A stretch of DNA of 64,000 nucleotides from Actinoplanes sp. L3-i22. Lineage in GTDB: Bacteria; Actinomycetota; Actinomycetes; Mycobacteriales; Micromonosporaceae. The notes beneath the pieces are model-generated. The model made no database searches. It was not told where the DNA came from and saw nothing but the letters and a program-made list of their open reading frames with translations. The stretch is from positions 1,794,001 through 1,858,000 of the forward strand of contig NZ_AP024745.1 of NCBI RefSeq assembly GCF_019704555.1, in the 5' to 3' direction. The translations under genes and the position numbers were made by a program. This document shows, one piece after another, positions 27,684-36,600 of this stretch (positions are counted from its first letter, which is position 1; every line of letters begins with the position of its first letter).

Positions 27684-27920
27684 TTATTTGGTACGTCGTG
27701 AGCCCGGTCCCGTGCGGTCGGGCGCCGGCTCCCGCAGAGCCGGCGCCAGTGCCGGCGTGACCGCGACCGAGGCGGCCGCCAGCAGCGTGATCGCGCTCGC
27801 CGGCGAGGTCAGCTCGGCGAGCGCGCCGGCCAGCGCCGCGCACACCGCCTGCATGGTCAGCATCCCGGAGCCGTGCAGGCCGAGCGCCTGGCCACGGCCC
27901 GGCTCGCCGACGATCCGATC
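27684..27920 (-). pseudogene. C-terminal remnant of an MFS transporter
   Basis: Minus-strand reading ends in a normal MFS C-terminus: GRGQALGLHGSGMLTMQAV, a hydrophobic AALAGALAELTSPASAITLL and a charged tail ending at the stop 27686-27684. Only about 75 residues remain; the N-terminal 300 or more residues are missing, and the DNA further right belongs to an ArsR-type remnant on the opposite strand. Together they look like a divergent exporter/regulator pair fused by a deletion. Confidence 0.65.
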
Positions 27921-28483
27921 ACCGCGGAGCGGGTCGAGGCGGCGCTGCGGCCGCACTGGATCGCGGACTTCGTCGCGCCCCCGCCGGCCGCCGTGGAGCA
28001 GCCGTTCGACGCCGAGGTGGCGGTTGTCCGGGACACCCCGCCCGCGGACGCCCGGCGGAACCTCGCGGACGGACTGGACGGGCGGCTGCCCGGGGCGCTC
28101 GACCGGGACGACCTCGGCGCGCGGATCGCGGAGTTGCTGACCTGGATCTGGCGTACCGCGATCGAGCCGGACTGGCCGCGGCGCCGGCGCCTGCTGGAGG
28201 CGGACGTGCTGGCCCGGACCCGGCAGCTCAGCCTGGGCGGATGGCAGGCGGCACTGGACCGGATGCGCGGCGGGATGCGGTGGCTCGGCGGGGGACGCCT
28301 GCAGATCAACGCCTACGACTGTCCGCCGCGGGACATCTCCGGGGCTCAGTTGCTTTTCGTGCCGAACACGCTGGGGCGGGGCTGGTGACCCGGCGGCGGG
28401 CCGGGCGGAGTGTGCTCTACATGCGGACGGCCGCGGGGGAGGCGGTTGTCGGGGCGTCCGGGCCTTCCGGCGGGATGTTCTGA
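27873..28483 (+). pseudogene. Remnant of an ArsR-type regulator (DUF5937 + wHTH)
   Basis: Residues from 27873 match the N-terminal ligand domain common in actinobacterial ArsR regulators (WQAALDRMRGGMRWLGGGRLQINAYD, then GAQLLFVPNTLG), after which the frame stops at 28386-28388. In the +1-shifted frame from 28382 the last part of a winged helix is recognisable (LVTRRRAGRSVLYMRTAAGEAVVG). The core of the HTH, about 60-80 residues, is missing, so a second deletion near 28375-28382 removed the DNA-binding domain. It cannot work as a normal regulator; a truncated ligand domain might still be made. Confidence 0.65.
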
Positions 28484-28542
28484 GCGGCTGTTCGGGTGAT
28501 TTGTGGCCTTCGCGGACCCTGCCCCGACCGGGCGGCCGGAGT

Positions 28543-28558
28543 TCGATCATCTGTTCGA
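28543..28558. promoter_or_regulatory. LexA (SOS) box, upstream copy
   Basis: TCGATC-ATCT-GTTCGA differs at one position from the actinobacterial SOS consensus TCGAAC-N4-GTTCGA. It lies 71 bp upstream of a second box and upstream of a -10-like TAGTCT (28611-28616). Confidence 0.6.
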
Positions 28559-28628
28559 AAAAGTGGCGCCTGGCTGCCGTGGAGGTTGCCTTTTTGTCGT
28601 AGGCGGGTGTTAGTCTCTGCAGTAGTTA

Positions 28629-28640
28629 GAACGGATGTTC
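28629..28640. promoter_or_regulatory. LexA (SOS) box
   Basis: GAAC-GGAT-GTTC is a perfect core SOS box, extended on the right to GTTCGAA. It sits just downstream of the likely transcription start (TAGTCT at 28611-28616, TTGCCT 19 bp upstream). It probably controls the HEPN gene and, by read-through, imuA'-imuB-dnaE2. Confidence 0.7.
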
Positions 28641-29014
28641 GAAAGGGCGTTCGATCCGACCCCGGGAGCGTGTTTCGCGGCGTGTCTTCCGGGCGCGGCA
28701 CCGCGAAGTGCCGCATGCGTGGTCCGGGCATTCGCGGGTTCGGGCCTCGTGACAAGGCAGGCCGTCGCTCGCTGCCCCCGACCCCCGGTGGCGGGCGACG
28801 GACCCGCCGGTAGCCGGCCGGCCGGGTGTGGTGTGGGGAAGCTTCACATCCGGCCGGTCTGCTCGCCGGGGCTCCCACTGCCCGTGGAGCCCCGGCACCC
28901 CGGCCTCACGGTCGCTCCCCCGGAGCGGCTCAGGTTTGGCCCGTTGCGCCTTCCTCCGCAGCGGTCCGGTTCGGCCAGTACGTCCGGATGCGGAACAGGC
29001 GAGGAGAAACGACC
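28641..29014 (+). other. Long structured 5' leader of the HEPN/mutasome transcript
   Basis: About 370 bp between the SOS box and the HEPN start without a convincing gene. It contains a strong hairpin (arms 28866-28875/28886-28895, 10-nt loop) and other GC-rich inverted stretches. It could be a structured untranslated leader or contain a small RNA. Confidence 0.4.
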
Positions 29015-29515
29015 ATGGCGATCACCGCGGCCCCCGGCCTCACGCCGGTCCCCGGGCAGGATTCCGCGCCCGGCGCGACCGCCCGGGCCGACGCGCCCAC
29101 GGTCCCGGCGCACATGCTGCCGCACCGCAGCCCCACTCAGCTGCTGGCGATGGCCCGGCAGGGCCTGTCCGAGGCGGCGCACACGACTCCCGACGGCTTG
29201 CGATACGCGGCGGCGCACCTGGCCGCTCTGCGCGCGGCCGCGGCTCTGCTCGCCGCCCGGGCTCGCCCGGCCGCACCCGGGCGGCGTACCAGGGCGACCA
29301 GTGTCTGGTCGCTGCTGGTGCTGGTCGCGCCGGAGTTCGGCGACTGGGCGGGCTATTTCGCCCTCGGCGCCGGCAAACGCGCGGCGGCCGAGGCCGGCAT
29401 CCCGCATGTGGTGAGCGCCCGGGAGGCGGATGACCTGCTGCGGGCGGCGGAGCAGTTCGTGACGGTGGCGGAGTCGTCGCTCGGGGTTTCCTATCAGCCG
29501 CCGTTGGCGGCCTGA
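29015..29515 (+). CDS. HEPN domain protein, SAV_6107 family
   Basis: 166 residues, mostly helical. Core: SPTQLLAMARQGLSEAAHTTPDGLRYAAAHLAALRAAAALL, then VWSLLVLVAPEFGDWAGYFALGAGKRAAAEAG, characteristic of the SAV_6107 HEPN family that accompanies ImuA'/ImuB/DnaE2 in actinobacteria. HEPN proteins are often RNases or toxin-like, but the function of this family is not established. GAGGAG lies ahead of the ATG. SOS boxes 375-470 bp upstream tie it to DNA damage. It is separated from imuA' by 828 bp. Confidence 0.8.
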   Translation: MAITAAPGLTPVPGQDSAPGATARADAPTVPAHMLPHRSPTQLLAMARQGLSEAAHTTPDGLRYAAAHLAALRAAAALLAARARPAAPGRRTRATSVWSLLVLVAPEFGDWAGYFALGAGKRAAAEAGIPHVVSAREADDLLRAAEQFVTVAESSLGVSYQPPLAA

Positions 29516-30343
29516 CCGCTCGGATCATCGCTCGTGGACCCGCCGGCTCGATTCGTCGCCCTGACCCGCCAGCTTGATCGGTTGGCTCGACCTCCCAGTT
29601 TGATCCGCCTACCTGAGTTGTTGGCCCGAGTTGTCGCTTTGAGCGGACGACCGGACGACCGACGGCTCGACGGCCAGACCGACCTCCCGACGTCCGGCTG
29701 CCCGACCCGGCCGCCCCACGTCCGGCCGCTCGGATGCCCGACGTCCCGGCCGGCCGGTCGGTTGGTCGGCCGGCGAGGCCGGGGGCGCTCCGCGCGGTTG
29801 GCCCGGCTGATCTGAGCGGTTGGCCTGGGCTGGCGTGGGCGGCCTGGACCGGTCGGGCCTGGGGCGGTTGGCCTGGGGCGGTTGGCCCGGGTCGGTTGGC
29901 CTGCCGGGTTGAGCGGCTGGGGTGAGCGGTTGGTTTGGACCGTGGGCTTGGTTCGTCGGCTTGAGCTGTCGGCGGGCGGTGCCGCGGGCCGGTAGCGCCT
30001 GGCCAGACACTGCCGGCCCGCCGCATCGTTCGTCGATCTTTCCGCGCTGAGCTGTGGCTTGGGCTTCGTGCGCCGCCCGCGAGGCTGTCGCTCGCTTGAT
30101 CCCGTGCGGGTCGCCCGGGGGATGCCGTGGGGATGTCGCCCGGTGGGTGCGTGGGGTGTCGGCCGCTTGATTCGGCGGGAGTTGTCGGCTGGCGGGTTCC
30201 GCGAGGGGTCGTCGGTCGGGTGGGTTTCGTGGGGGTTCGGTTGGTGGGTTGCTGGGGGCCGTGCTTCGGAGAGGGGCGGATTCGGGGCTGGGGTGGGGTG
30301 TCGCCGCGGTTTGAGGAATACACGGGGAACAGAGCGGGGCACG
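29516..30343. other. 828-bp gene-free spacer before imuA'
   Basis: No convincing gene on either strand. The left half is built of short G/T-rich motifs (ggttggcctggg and relatives, about 29810-29935) in degenerate tandem; the right half is low-complexity G-rich. No GAAC-N4-GTTC box was found, so the mutasome genes may depend on the promoter at 28611 or on an unrecognised one. Confidence 0.5.
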
Positions 30344-31711
30344 ATGGCTGGGCGCATGATCAGCGGGACGGCGGCCCTTGCCGGGCTGGTACGGCCCGCG
30401 AGCGAGACGGATCGGCCGGGTGCGCACCGGATGCTTCCGGTCGTGGCTGAGCTGGGCAATCTGTTGCCCGGCGGGGGGCTGCGACGAGGTAGCACGGTGG
30501 CGGTGGCCGGTGGCCGGGCCGCGTCCGCCGGTGGTGGGACCTCGCTGATGCTGGCTCTGCTCGCGGCCGCGTCCCGGGCCGGTTCCTGGTGTGCGGTCGT
30601 CGGACTGCCGACGCTCGGGGCGCTCGCCGCGGCCGAGACCGGTATCGCGCTGGAGCGGCTGGCGCTGGTTCCCGATCCGGGGCCGGACTGGCCGACCGTG
30701 GTGGCCGCGCTGATCGACGGGGTGGACGTGGTGGTCACGGCGGTGCCGGGGGCGGTCTCCGGGCCGGTCGTGAGCCGGCTCGCGGCCCGGGCCCGGCAGC
30801 GGGGCAGCGTGCTGATGCCGTTCGGCGCCTGGGCCGGTGCGGACGTGAATCTGCAGGTCAGCAACGGTCAATGGGAAGGGCTCGGGGACGGGTGGGGCCG
30901 TCTGCGCCGTCGTGAGGTCACGGTTACCGCCAACGGGCGGGGGGCGGCCGCGCGCTCCCGGGAGATCACGCTCTGGATGCCGGGCCTGACCGCTCGCCCG
31001 AACACCGTGGCGAGCCGCGGCGCCGGGCCGGACTTGCGTCCCGGCACTCCCGCGATCCCGCCGCCCGCGGAGGGGCGGCCGCTCCGCTCCGTGCCCGAGT
31101 CGGTCGAGGCCGCCGTGTTGCGTCCGGCGGAGGGTCGGCCGCTTCGCTCCGTGCCCGAGTCGGCCGAGGCCGCCGTGTTGCGTCCGGCGGAGGGTCGGCC
31201 GCTTCGCTCTGTCCCTGAGTCGGTCGAGGCCGCTGCTTCGGGTTCGGCGGAGGGTCGGCCGCTTCGCTCGGTGCCGGCGGTGCCGGCGGTTCCGGCGGTT
31301 CCGGCGGTTCCGGATGGCTGGTCGTCCTGTTCGGCCGGAGGGTCGGGGCGGGCCGGGGTGGCGCCGGGTGGGGCTGACAACTCTTGGGCCGGGGAGAGCG
31401 GGCGGCGGCAAGGAAGTGGGCGGAGGCGGCGTGGAGCGGGCTCGGCCGTGCTTCTGCGGGATCGGCTCGGGGTGGGTTTGGCCGTGGATCAGCAGGGTGT
31501 GAGCGCGGGCCGGGACGGTGCGGGTTCGGCTGGGGATCTCGGTGGGGCGGCCTCGGGTGCGGCGAGGGGTGGGGCGGGCTCGGGGGCGGATCGGGACGGG
31601 GCGGGCCGGGAATCTGTGGGCCGAGGTGCTGCGGGGCTGGGTGCTGCGGGGCTGGGTGCTGCGGGGCTGGGGGATGGCGGGGGGCCGCTGGGGGCGTCGG
31701 TGGGGGAGTGA
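30344..31711 (+). CDS. imuA': ImuA'-type RecA-like mutasome protein with repetitive C-terminus
   Basis: 455 residues. Residues about 25-225 are RecA-like with a degenerate P-loop (GGGLRRGSTVAVAGGRA then ASAGGGTSLMLALLAAASRAG) and VVVTAVPGAVSGPVVSRLAARARQRGSVL, as in ImuA', which helps load the ImuB/DnaE2 translesion complex. Family members are usually 220-300 residues. Here the last 200 are low complexity: three and a half 60-bp repeats (AEGRPLRSVPESVEAAVLRP units) and a GAAGL triple. The TGA overlaps the imuB ATG by one base. Start choice (30344 or 30356) is uncertain. Confidence 0.8.
   Translation: MAGRMISGTAALAGLVRPASETDRPGAHRMLPVVAELGNLLPGGGLRRGSTVAVAGGRAASAGGGTSLMLALLAAASRAGSWCAVVGLPTLGALAAAETGIALERLALVPDPGPDWPTVVAALIDGVDVVVTAVPGAVSGPVVSRLAARARQRGSVLMPFGAWAGADVNLQVSNGQWEGLGDGWGRLRRREVTVTANGRGAAARSREITLWMPGLTARPNTVASRGAGPDLRPGTPAIPPPAEGRPLRSVPESVEAAVLRPAEGRPLRSVPESAEAAVLRPAEGRPLRSVPESVEAAASGSAEGRPLRSVPAVPAVPAVPAVPDGWSSCSAGGSGRAGVAPGGADNSWAGESGRRQGSGRRRRGAGSAVLLRDRLGVGLAVDQQGVSAGRDGAGSAGDLGGAASGAARGGAGSGADRDGAGRESVGRGAAGLGAAGLGAAGLGDGGGPLGASVGE
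31074..31280. repeat. 60-bp tandem repeat within imuA'
   Basis: Three and a half copies of a 60-bp unit (core gaggggcggccgctccgctc), in frame, encoding AEGRPLRSVPESVEAAVLRP-like repeats. The last copy runs into a PAV tripeptide repeat. Confidence 0.85.
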
Positions 31712-33660
31712 TGGGGGTGGCGGTGCGGACGTTGCTGGTCTGGTGTCCGGACTGGCCGGTGGTGGCGGCGGAGATCGTGCTCGGGGTGCCGGCGGCGGAG
31801 CCGATCGCGGTGTTCTCCGGTAACCGGGTGCTGGCCTGCTCCGAGGCGGCGCGGCGGGAGACCGTGCGGCGGGGGCTGCGGCGGCGGGACGCGCAGGGGC
31901 GGTGTCCGCAACTGATCGTGGTGGAGCATGACCCGGGGCGGGACGCGCGGGCGTTCGAGCCGGTGGTGGCGGCGATCGAGGAGGTCGCGGCCGGGGTCGA
32001 GGTGGTCCGGCCGGGGGCGTGCGCGCTCGCGGCGCGTGGGCCGTCGCGGTACTACCGGGGGGAGGAAGCCGCGGCCGAGCGGATCGTCGAGCACATCGCG
32101 CAGACCTGTGCGGTGGAGAGCCAGATCGGGATCGCCGACGGGGTGTTCGCGGCCGGGATCGCGGCCCGGGACGGGAAGATCGTCGAGCCCGGGCGGACCG
32201 CGGACTTCCTGGCCGGGTTCCCGGTCGAGGCGCTGGAGCGGCCGGAGCTCGCCGACCTGCTGCGCCGGCTCGGGGCGAAGACGCTGGGCGAGTTCGCGGC
32301 GCTGCCGGCCGGGGACGTGCTGACCCGGTTCGGGTTCGACGGGGCACTGGCGCACCGGCTGGCCGGCGGCGGCGATCACCGGCCGCTCGCGGTCCGGCAG
32401 CCGCCGGCGGACCTGGCGGTCACCGAGACGTACGACGAGCCGCTGGACCGGGTGGACACCGCCGCCTTCGCCGGGCGGGTGCTGGCCGAGCGCCTGCACG
32501 AACGGCTCGCCGGATACGGGCTGGCCTGCACCCGGCTCGGGGTCGAGGCGGTCACCGCGGACGGCCAGGAACTGCACCGGGTCTGGCGGCACGACGGCCT
32601 GCTCACCGCGGCCGCGATCGCCGAGCGGGTGCGCTGGCAGCTCGACGGGTGGCTGACCGGCGCCCGCCGGAACGCGCCGGCCCGGCCGACCGCGGGACTG
32701 GTCCGGCTGAGCCTGATCCCGGACGGGATCCTCGTGCACGCCGGCCTGCAGCCCGGCCTGTGGGGCGACGCCGGCGCCGAACGGGACCGGGCGCACCGGG
32801 CGTTCAGCCGGGTGCAGGGCCTGCTCGGGCCGGAGTCGGTGGTGACGCCGGTGATCGGGGGCGGGCGGTCCGGGGACGATCAGGTCCGGCTGGTGCCGTG
32901 GGGTGACGAGCGGTCGCCGAGCCGGCCGGCCGCGCCGCACGAGGAGCCGATCCCGGGGCTGCGCACGGTGCCGGTGCTGGACCGGTCGATCGCGCCGGAT
33001 CTGCCCCGCCGGCCGGTCGAGCTGCGAAGTCTCCCGGCCCCGATCCCGCCGGCGGAAGGCGACGGGTCACCGGCGGAAGGCGACGGGTCACCGGCGGAAG
33101 GCGACGGGGCGCCGACGGAGAGCGGCGGGGCGCGGGCGGGAGACCGCGGGGCGCGGGCGGAGGGCGGCGGGGCGCGGGCGGGAGGCGGCGGGGCGCCGGC
33201 GGAGGGCGGCGGGGCGACGGAGGAGCGGGCCTCGCACCTGCGGCTGATCGCGGAGCCGGGCGCCGTGGCCGACGTGACGATCGGGAACGGGGCTACGGCC
33301 GTACCTCCGAAGCGGTTGGGGGTTAAAAAGCAACCACCCTGGCCTGGTCGTCTGGCCCGGCCGTCACCCGCGGTGGTGCTGGGGGAGCCGATCGCGGCGG
33401 TGGTGCATGACGAGACCGGGATGCCGGTGGGGGTTTCCGCGCGGCTCGAGTTGACCGGGGTGCCCACCACGCTGACCGTCGATCGGGCGGCGCCGCTGGC
33501 GATCCGGGGGTGGGCCGGGCCGTGGCCGATCGACGAGCGGTGGTGGGCGGGGGAGGAGGCCCGGCGGCGGGCGCGGTTCCAGATGATGCTGGCCGACGGC
33601 CGGGCGGTGCTGATCTCGCTGGCGGCGGGGCAGTGGACGGTGGAGGCGATCTATGACTGA
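31711..33660 (+). CDS. imuB: ImuB, catalytically inactive Y-family polymerase adaptor
   Basis: 649 residues. The Y-family fold is recognisable (TLLVWCPDWPVVAAEIVLGVP; FSGNRVLACSEAAR; RYYRGEEAAAERIVEHI; IGIADGVFAAGIAA), but the catalytic acidic residues of DinB enzymes are absent, as expected for ImuB, which docks DnaE2 to the clamp. A helix-hairpin segment (LRRLGAKTLGEFAAL) and little-finger domain follow. Between about 445 and 510 an in-frame repeat (PAEGDGS, then GGARAGG units) is inserted before the C-terminal domain. Starts in the imuA' stop and ends 15 bp before dnaE2. Confidence 0.9.
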   Translation: MGVAVRTLLVWCPDWPVVAAEIVLGVPAAEPIAVFSGNRVLACSEAARRETVRRGLRRRDAQGRCPQLIVVEHDPGRDARAFEPVVAAIEEVAAGVEVVRPGACALAARGPSRYYRGEEAAAERIVEHIAQTCAVESQIGIADGVFAAGIAARDGKIVEPGRTADFLAGFPVEALERPELADLLRRLGAKTLGEFAALPAGDVLTRFGFDGALAHRLAGGGDHRPLAVRQPPADLAVTETYDEPLDRVDTAAFAGRVLAERLHERLAGYGLACTRLGVEAVTADGQELHRVWRHDGLLTAAAIAERVRWQLDGWLTGARRNAPARPTAGLVRLSLIPDGILVHAGLQPGLWGDAGAERDRAHRAFSRVQGLLGPESVVTPVIGGGRSGDDQVRLVPWGDERSPSRPAAPHEEPIPGLRTVPVLDRSIAPDLPRRPVELRSLPAPIPPAEGDGSPAEGDGSPAEGDGAPTESGGARAGDRGARAEGGGARAGGGGAPAEGGGATEERASHLRLIAEPGAVADVTIGNGATAVPPKRLGVKKQPPWPGRLARPSPAVVLGEPIAAVVHDETGMPVGVSARLELTGVPTTLTVDRAAPLAIRGWAGPWPIDERWWAGEEARRRARFQMMLADGRAVLISLAAGQWTVEAIYD

Positions 33661-33675
33661 CGGCCGGGTGGCGCG

Positions 33676-36600
33676 ATGAGTTTTCACAATCCCGAGCGGT
33701 CCTGGGCTGAGATGGAACGCATCCTGTCCGGAAAAACGGATAAATCCGATCCGGCGGCAGGCGGCAAGGGCGCGGCCCGCGGCGGCGGTCCGGCGAGCGG
33801 TGGGGGTGCGGCAGGCAGCGGCGGTCCGGCGAGCGGTGGGGGTGCGGCAGGCGGTGGGGATGCGGCAGGCGGTGGGGATGCGGCGAGCGGTGGAGGCTGG
33901 CGAAGCGGCGGGACCGCGACGACCGGGGGGAACGGGGGACCGGGGTTCGGCGGCCGCGGGCTCTGGGCGGATCCGGGCCCGGCCCCGGTCGTCGACCCGA
34001 TCGCGATCGACGGCGACGGCGGGGACTCCCCGGCCTGGACCCGCAAGCGGGAGCCCTACCGAGCCACCCCCGGCCTGGTCCGAGCCGAGTCCACGGTCGA
34101 CTACGCCGAATTGCACTGTCACACCAACTTCAGCTTCCTGGACGGCGCCAGCCACCCTGAGGAACTGGCCGAGGAGGCCGCCCGGCTGGGCCTGACCGGC
34201 CTGGCCGTCACCGACCACGACGGCTTCTACGGCGTGGTCCGCTTCTCGCAGGCGGCCCGTGAGCTGCGGCTCCCGACGATTTTCGGCGCCGAGTTGTCGC
34301 TCGGCCTGACCCGTCCGCAGAACGGCGAACCGGACCCGGAGGGCACCCACCTGCTCGCCTTGGCGCACGGGCACGAGGGCTACGCCCGGCTGGCCCGGGT
34401 GATCTCGCAGGCCCAGATGCGCGGCGGGGAGAAGGGCAAGCCGGAGTACGGGAGTCTGGAACAGATCGCCGAGATCCTGAAGGACCACGTCCTGGTGCTG
34501 ACCGGCTGCCGCAAGGGCCCGGTCCGGTCCGCCCTGGCCACCGCGGGGATGGACGCCGCGGGCTGGGAGCTGGACCGGCTGGTCGACCTGTTCGGGGCGC
34601 CGAACGTGGCGGTCGAGCTGACCGATCACGGTCATCCGTACGACGCCGACTACAACGACGCGCTCTTCGAGTTGGCCCACCACCGCCGGCTGGAGGTGGT
34701 GGCGACCGGGAACGTGCACTACGCCACCCCGTCGCGCCGGCGCCTGGCCACCGCGCTCGCCGCCGTCCGGGCCCGCCGCGGCCTGGACGAGATGGACGGC
34801 TGGCTGCCCGCGGCCGGCACCGCCCACCTGCGCAGCGGCGCCGAGATGGCGCGCCGGTTCGGCGGCTATCCGGGGGCGGTGGCGAACGCCGCCATGTACG
34901 GCGACGGCCTCGCCTTCAACCTGGACCTGGTGGCGCCCCGGCTGCCGGACTACGACGTGCCGGCCGGGCACACCGAGATGAGCTGGCTGCGCGAGCTGAC
35001 CATGCGCGGGGCCCGGGACCGGTACGGCTCGCCGGAGGCGCACCCGAGGGCCTACGCGCAGTTGGAGAAGGAGCTCCGGATGATCGAGGAGCTCGGCTTC
35101 CCCGGGTACTTCCTGGTGGTCTACGACATCGTGGACTTCTGCCGGCGGGAGAAGATCTACTGCCAGGGGCGGGGCTCGGCGGCGAACTCGGCGGTCTGCT
35201 TCGCCCTGTGGATCACCAACGTCGACGCGGTCGAGTACAACCTGCTCTTCGAGCGGTTCCTGGCCCCGGAGCGGGACGGCCCGCCGGACATCGACGTGGA
35301 CATCGAGTCCGACCGGCGCGAGGAGGTCATCCAGCACGTCTACACGAAGTACGGGCGGGAGCACACCGCGCAGGTCGCCAACGTGATCTCCTATCGCCCC
35401 CGCTCGGCGGTGCGGGACATGGCCCGGGCGTTCGGCTTCTCGGCCGGCCAGCAGGACGCGTGGAGCAAGCAGATCGACCGCTGGGGCGACATCGCGGACG
35501 CCGACACCGATCTGCCGGCGGTCGTGAAGGATTTCGCCAACGCGGTCCAGAGCTTCCCGCGCCACCTGGGCATCCACTCCGGCGGCATGGTGATCTGCGA
35601 CCGGCCGATCATCGAGGTCTGCCCGGTCGAGTGGGGACGGATGCCGGGCCGCACCGTGCTGCAGTGGGACAAGGACGACTGCGCGGCCGTCGACCTGGTC
35701 AAGTTCGACCTGCTCGGGCTGGGCATGCTGTCGGCGCTGCACTACGCGTACGACATGATCGACAGTGAGCTGGACATCGGCACGATGCGGCTCGACGACC
35801 CCGAGGTCTACGCGATGCTCTGCCGGGCCGACTCGGTCGGGGTGTTCCAGGTGGAGAGCCGGGCGCAGATGGCGACGCTGCCGCGGCTCAAACCGGACAA
35901 GTTCTACGACCTGGTGATCGAGGTGGCGCTGATCCGGCCCGGGCCGATCCAGGGCGGGTCGGTCCACCCGTACATCCGGCGGAAAAATGGCCTGGAGCCG
36001 CCGCACGTGCCGCACCCCCGCATGGAGAACGCGTTGCGGAAGACCCTGGGCGTGCCGCTCTTCCAGGAGCAGCTGATGCAACTGGCCATCGACGTGGCCG
36101 GTTTTGATCCGTCCGAGGCCGATCAGTTGCGGCGCGCGATGGGCTCGAAGCGGTCCGCCGAGAAGATGGCGAAGATCAAGATTCGGCTGTACGAGGGAAT
36201 GGCCGCCAACCAGATCACCGGGGAGCTCGCCGACGACCTGTTCCACAAGCTCTCCGCGTTCGCCAGCTACGGCTTCCCGGAGAGCCACGCGATGAGCTTC
36301 GCGTACCTCGTCTACGCGAGCGCCTGGCTCAAGCGGTACCACCCGGCGGCGTTCTGCGCGGCGTTGCTGAACGCGCAGCCGATGGGCTTCTACTCGCCGC
36401 AGACCCTGGTCGACGACGCCCGCCGGCACGGGGTGGAGGTGCGCCGGCCGGACATCAACCGCAGCGACGCGGCGGCCGTGCTGGAGACCACCCCGGAGAG
36501 CCGGCGCGCGGCCGAGCCCGGCGAGCCGCCGCACGCGTGGGGGCTCGGGGGACCGGCCGTGCGGCAGGGGCTGAAGGCCGTGCGGACGATCGGGCCGGAG

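Noticed and set aside
30310..30340. Third LexA box (GGGGAACAGAGCG) before imuA'
   Set aside because: Only the left half-site GAAC is present; the GTTC half is missing.
29516..30343. Possible gene between the HEPN gene and imuA'
   Set aside because: Only low-complexity frames extending from imuA' upstream; no start with a ribosome site or conserved motif.
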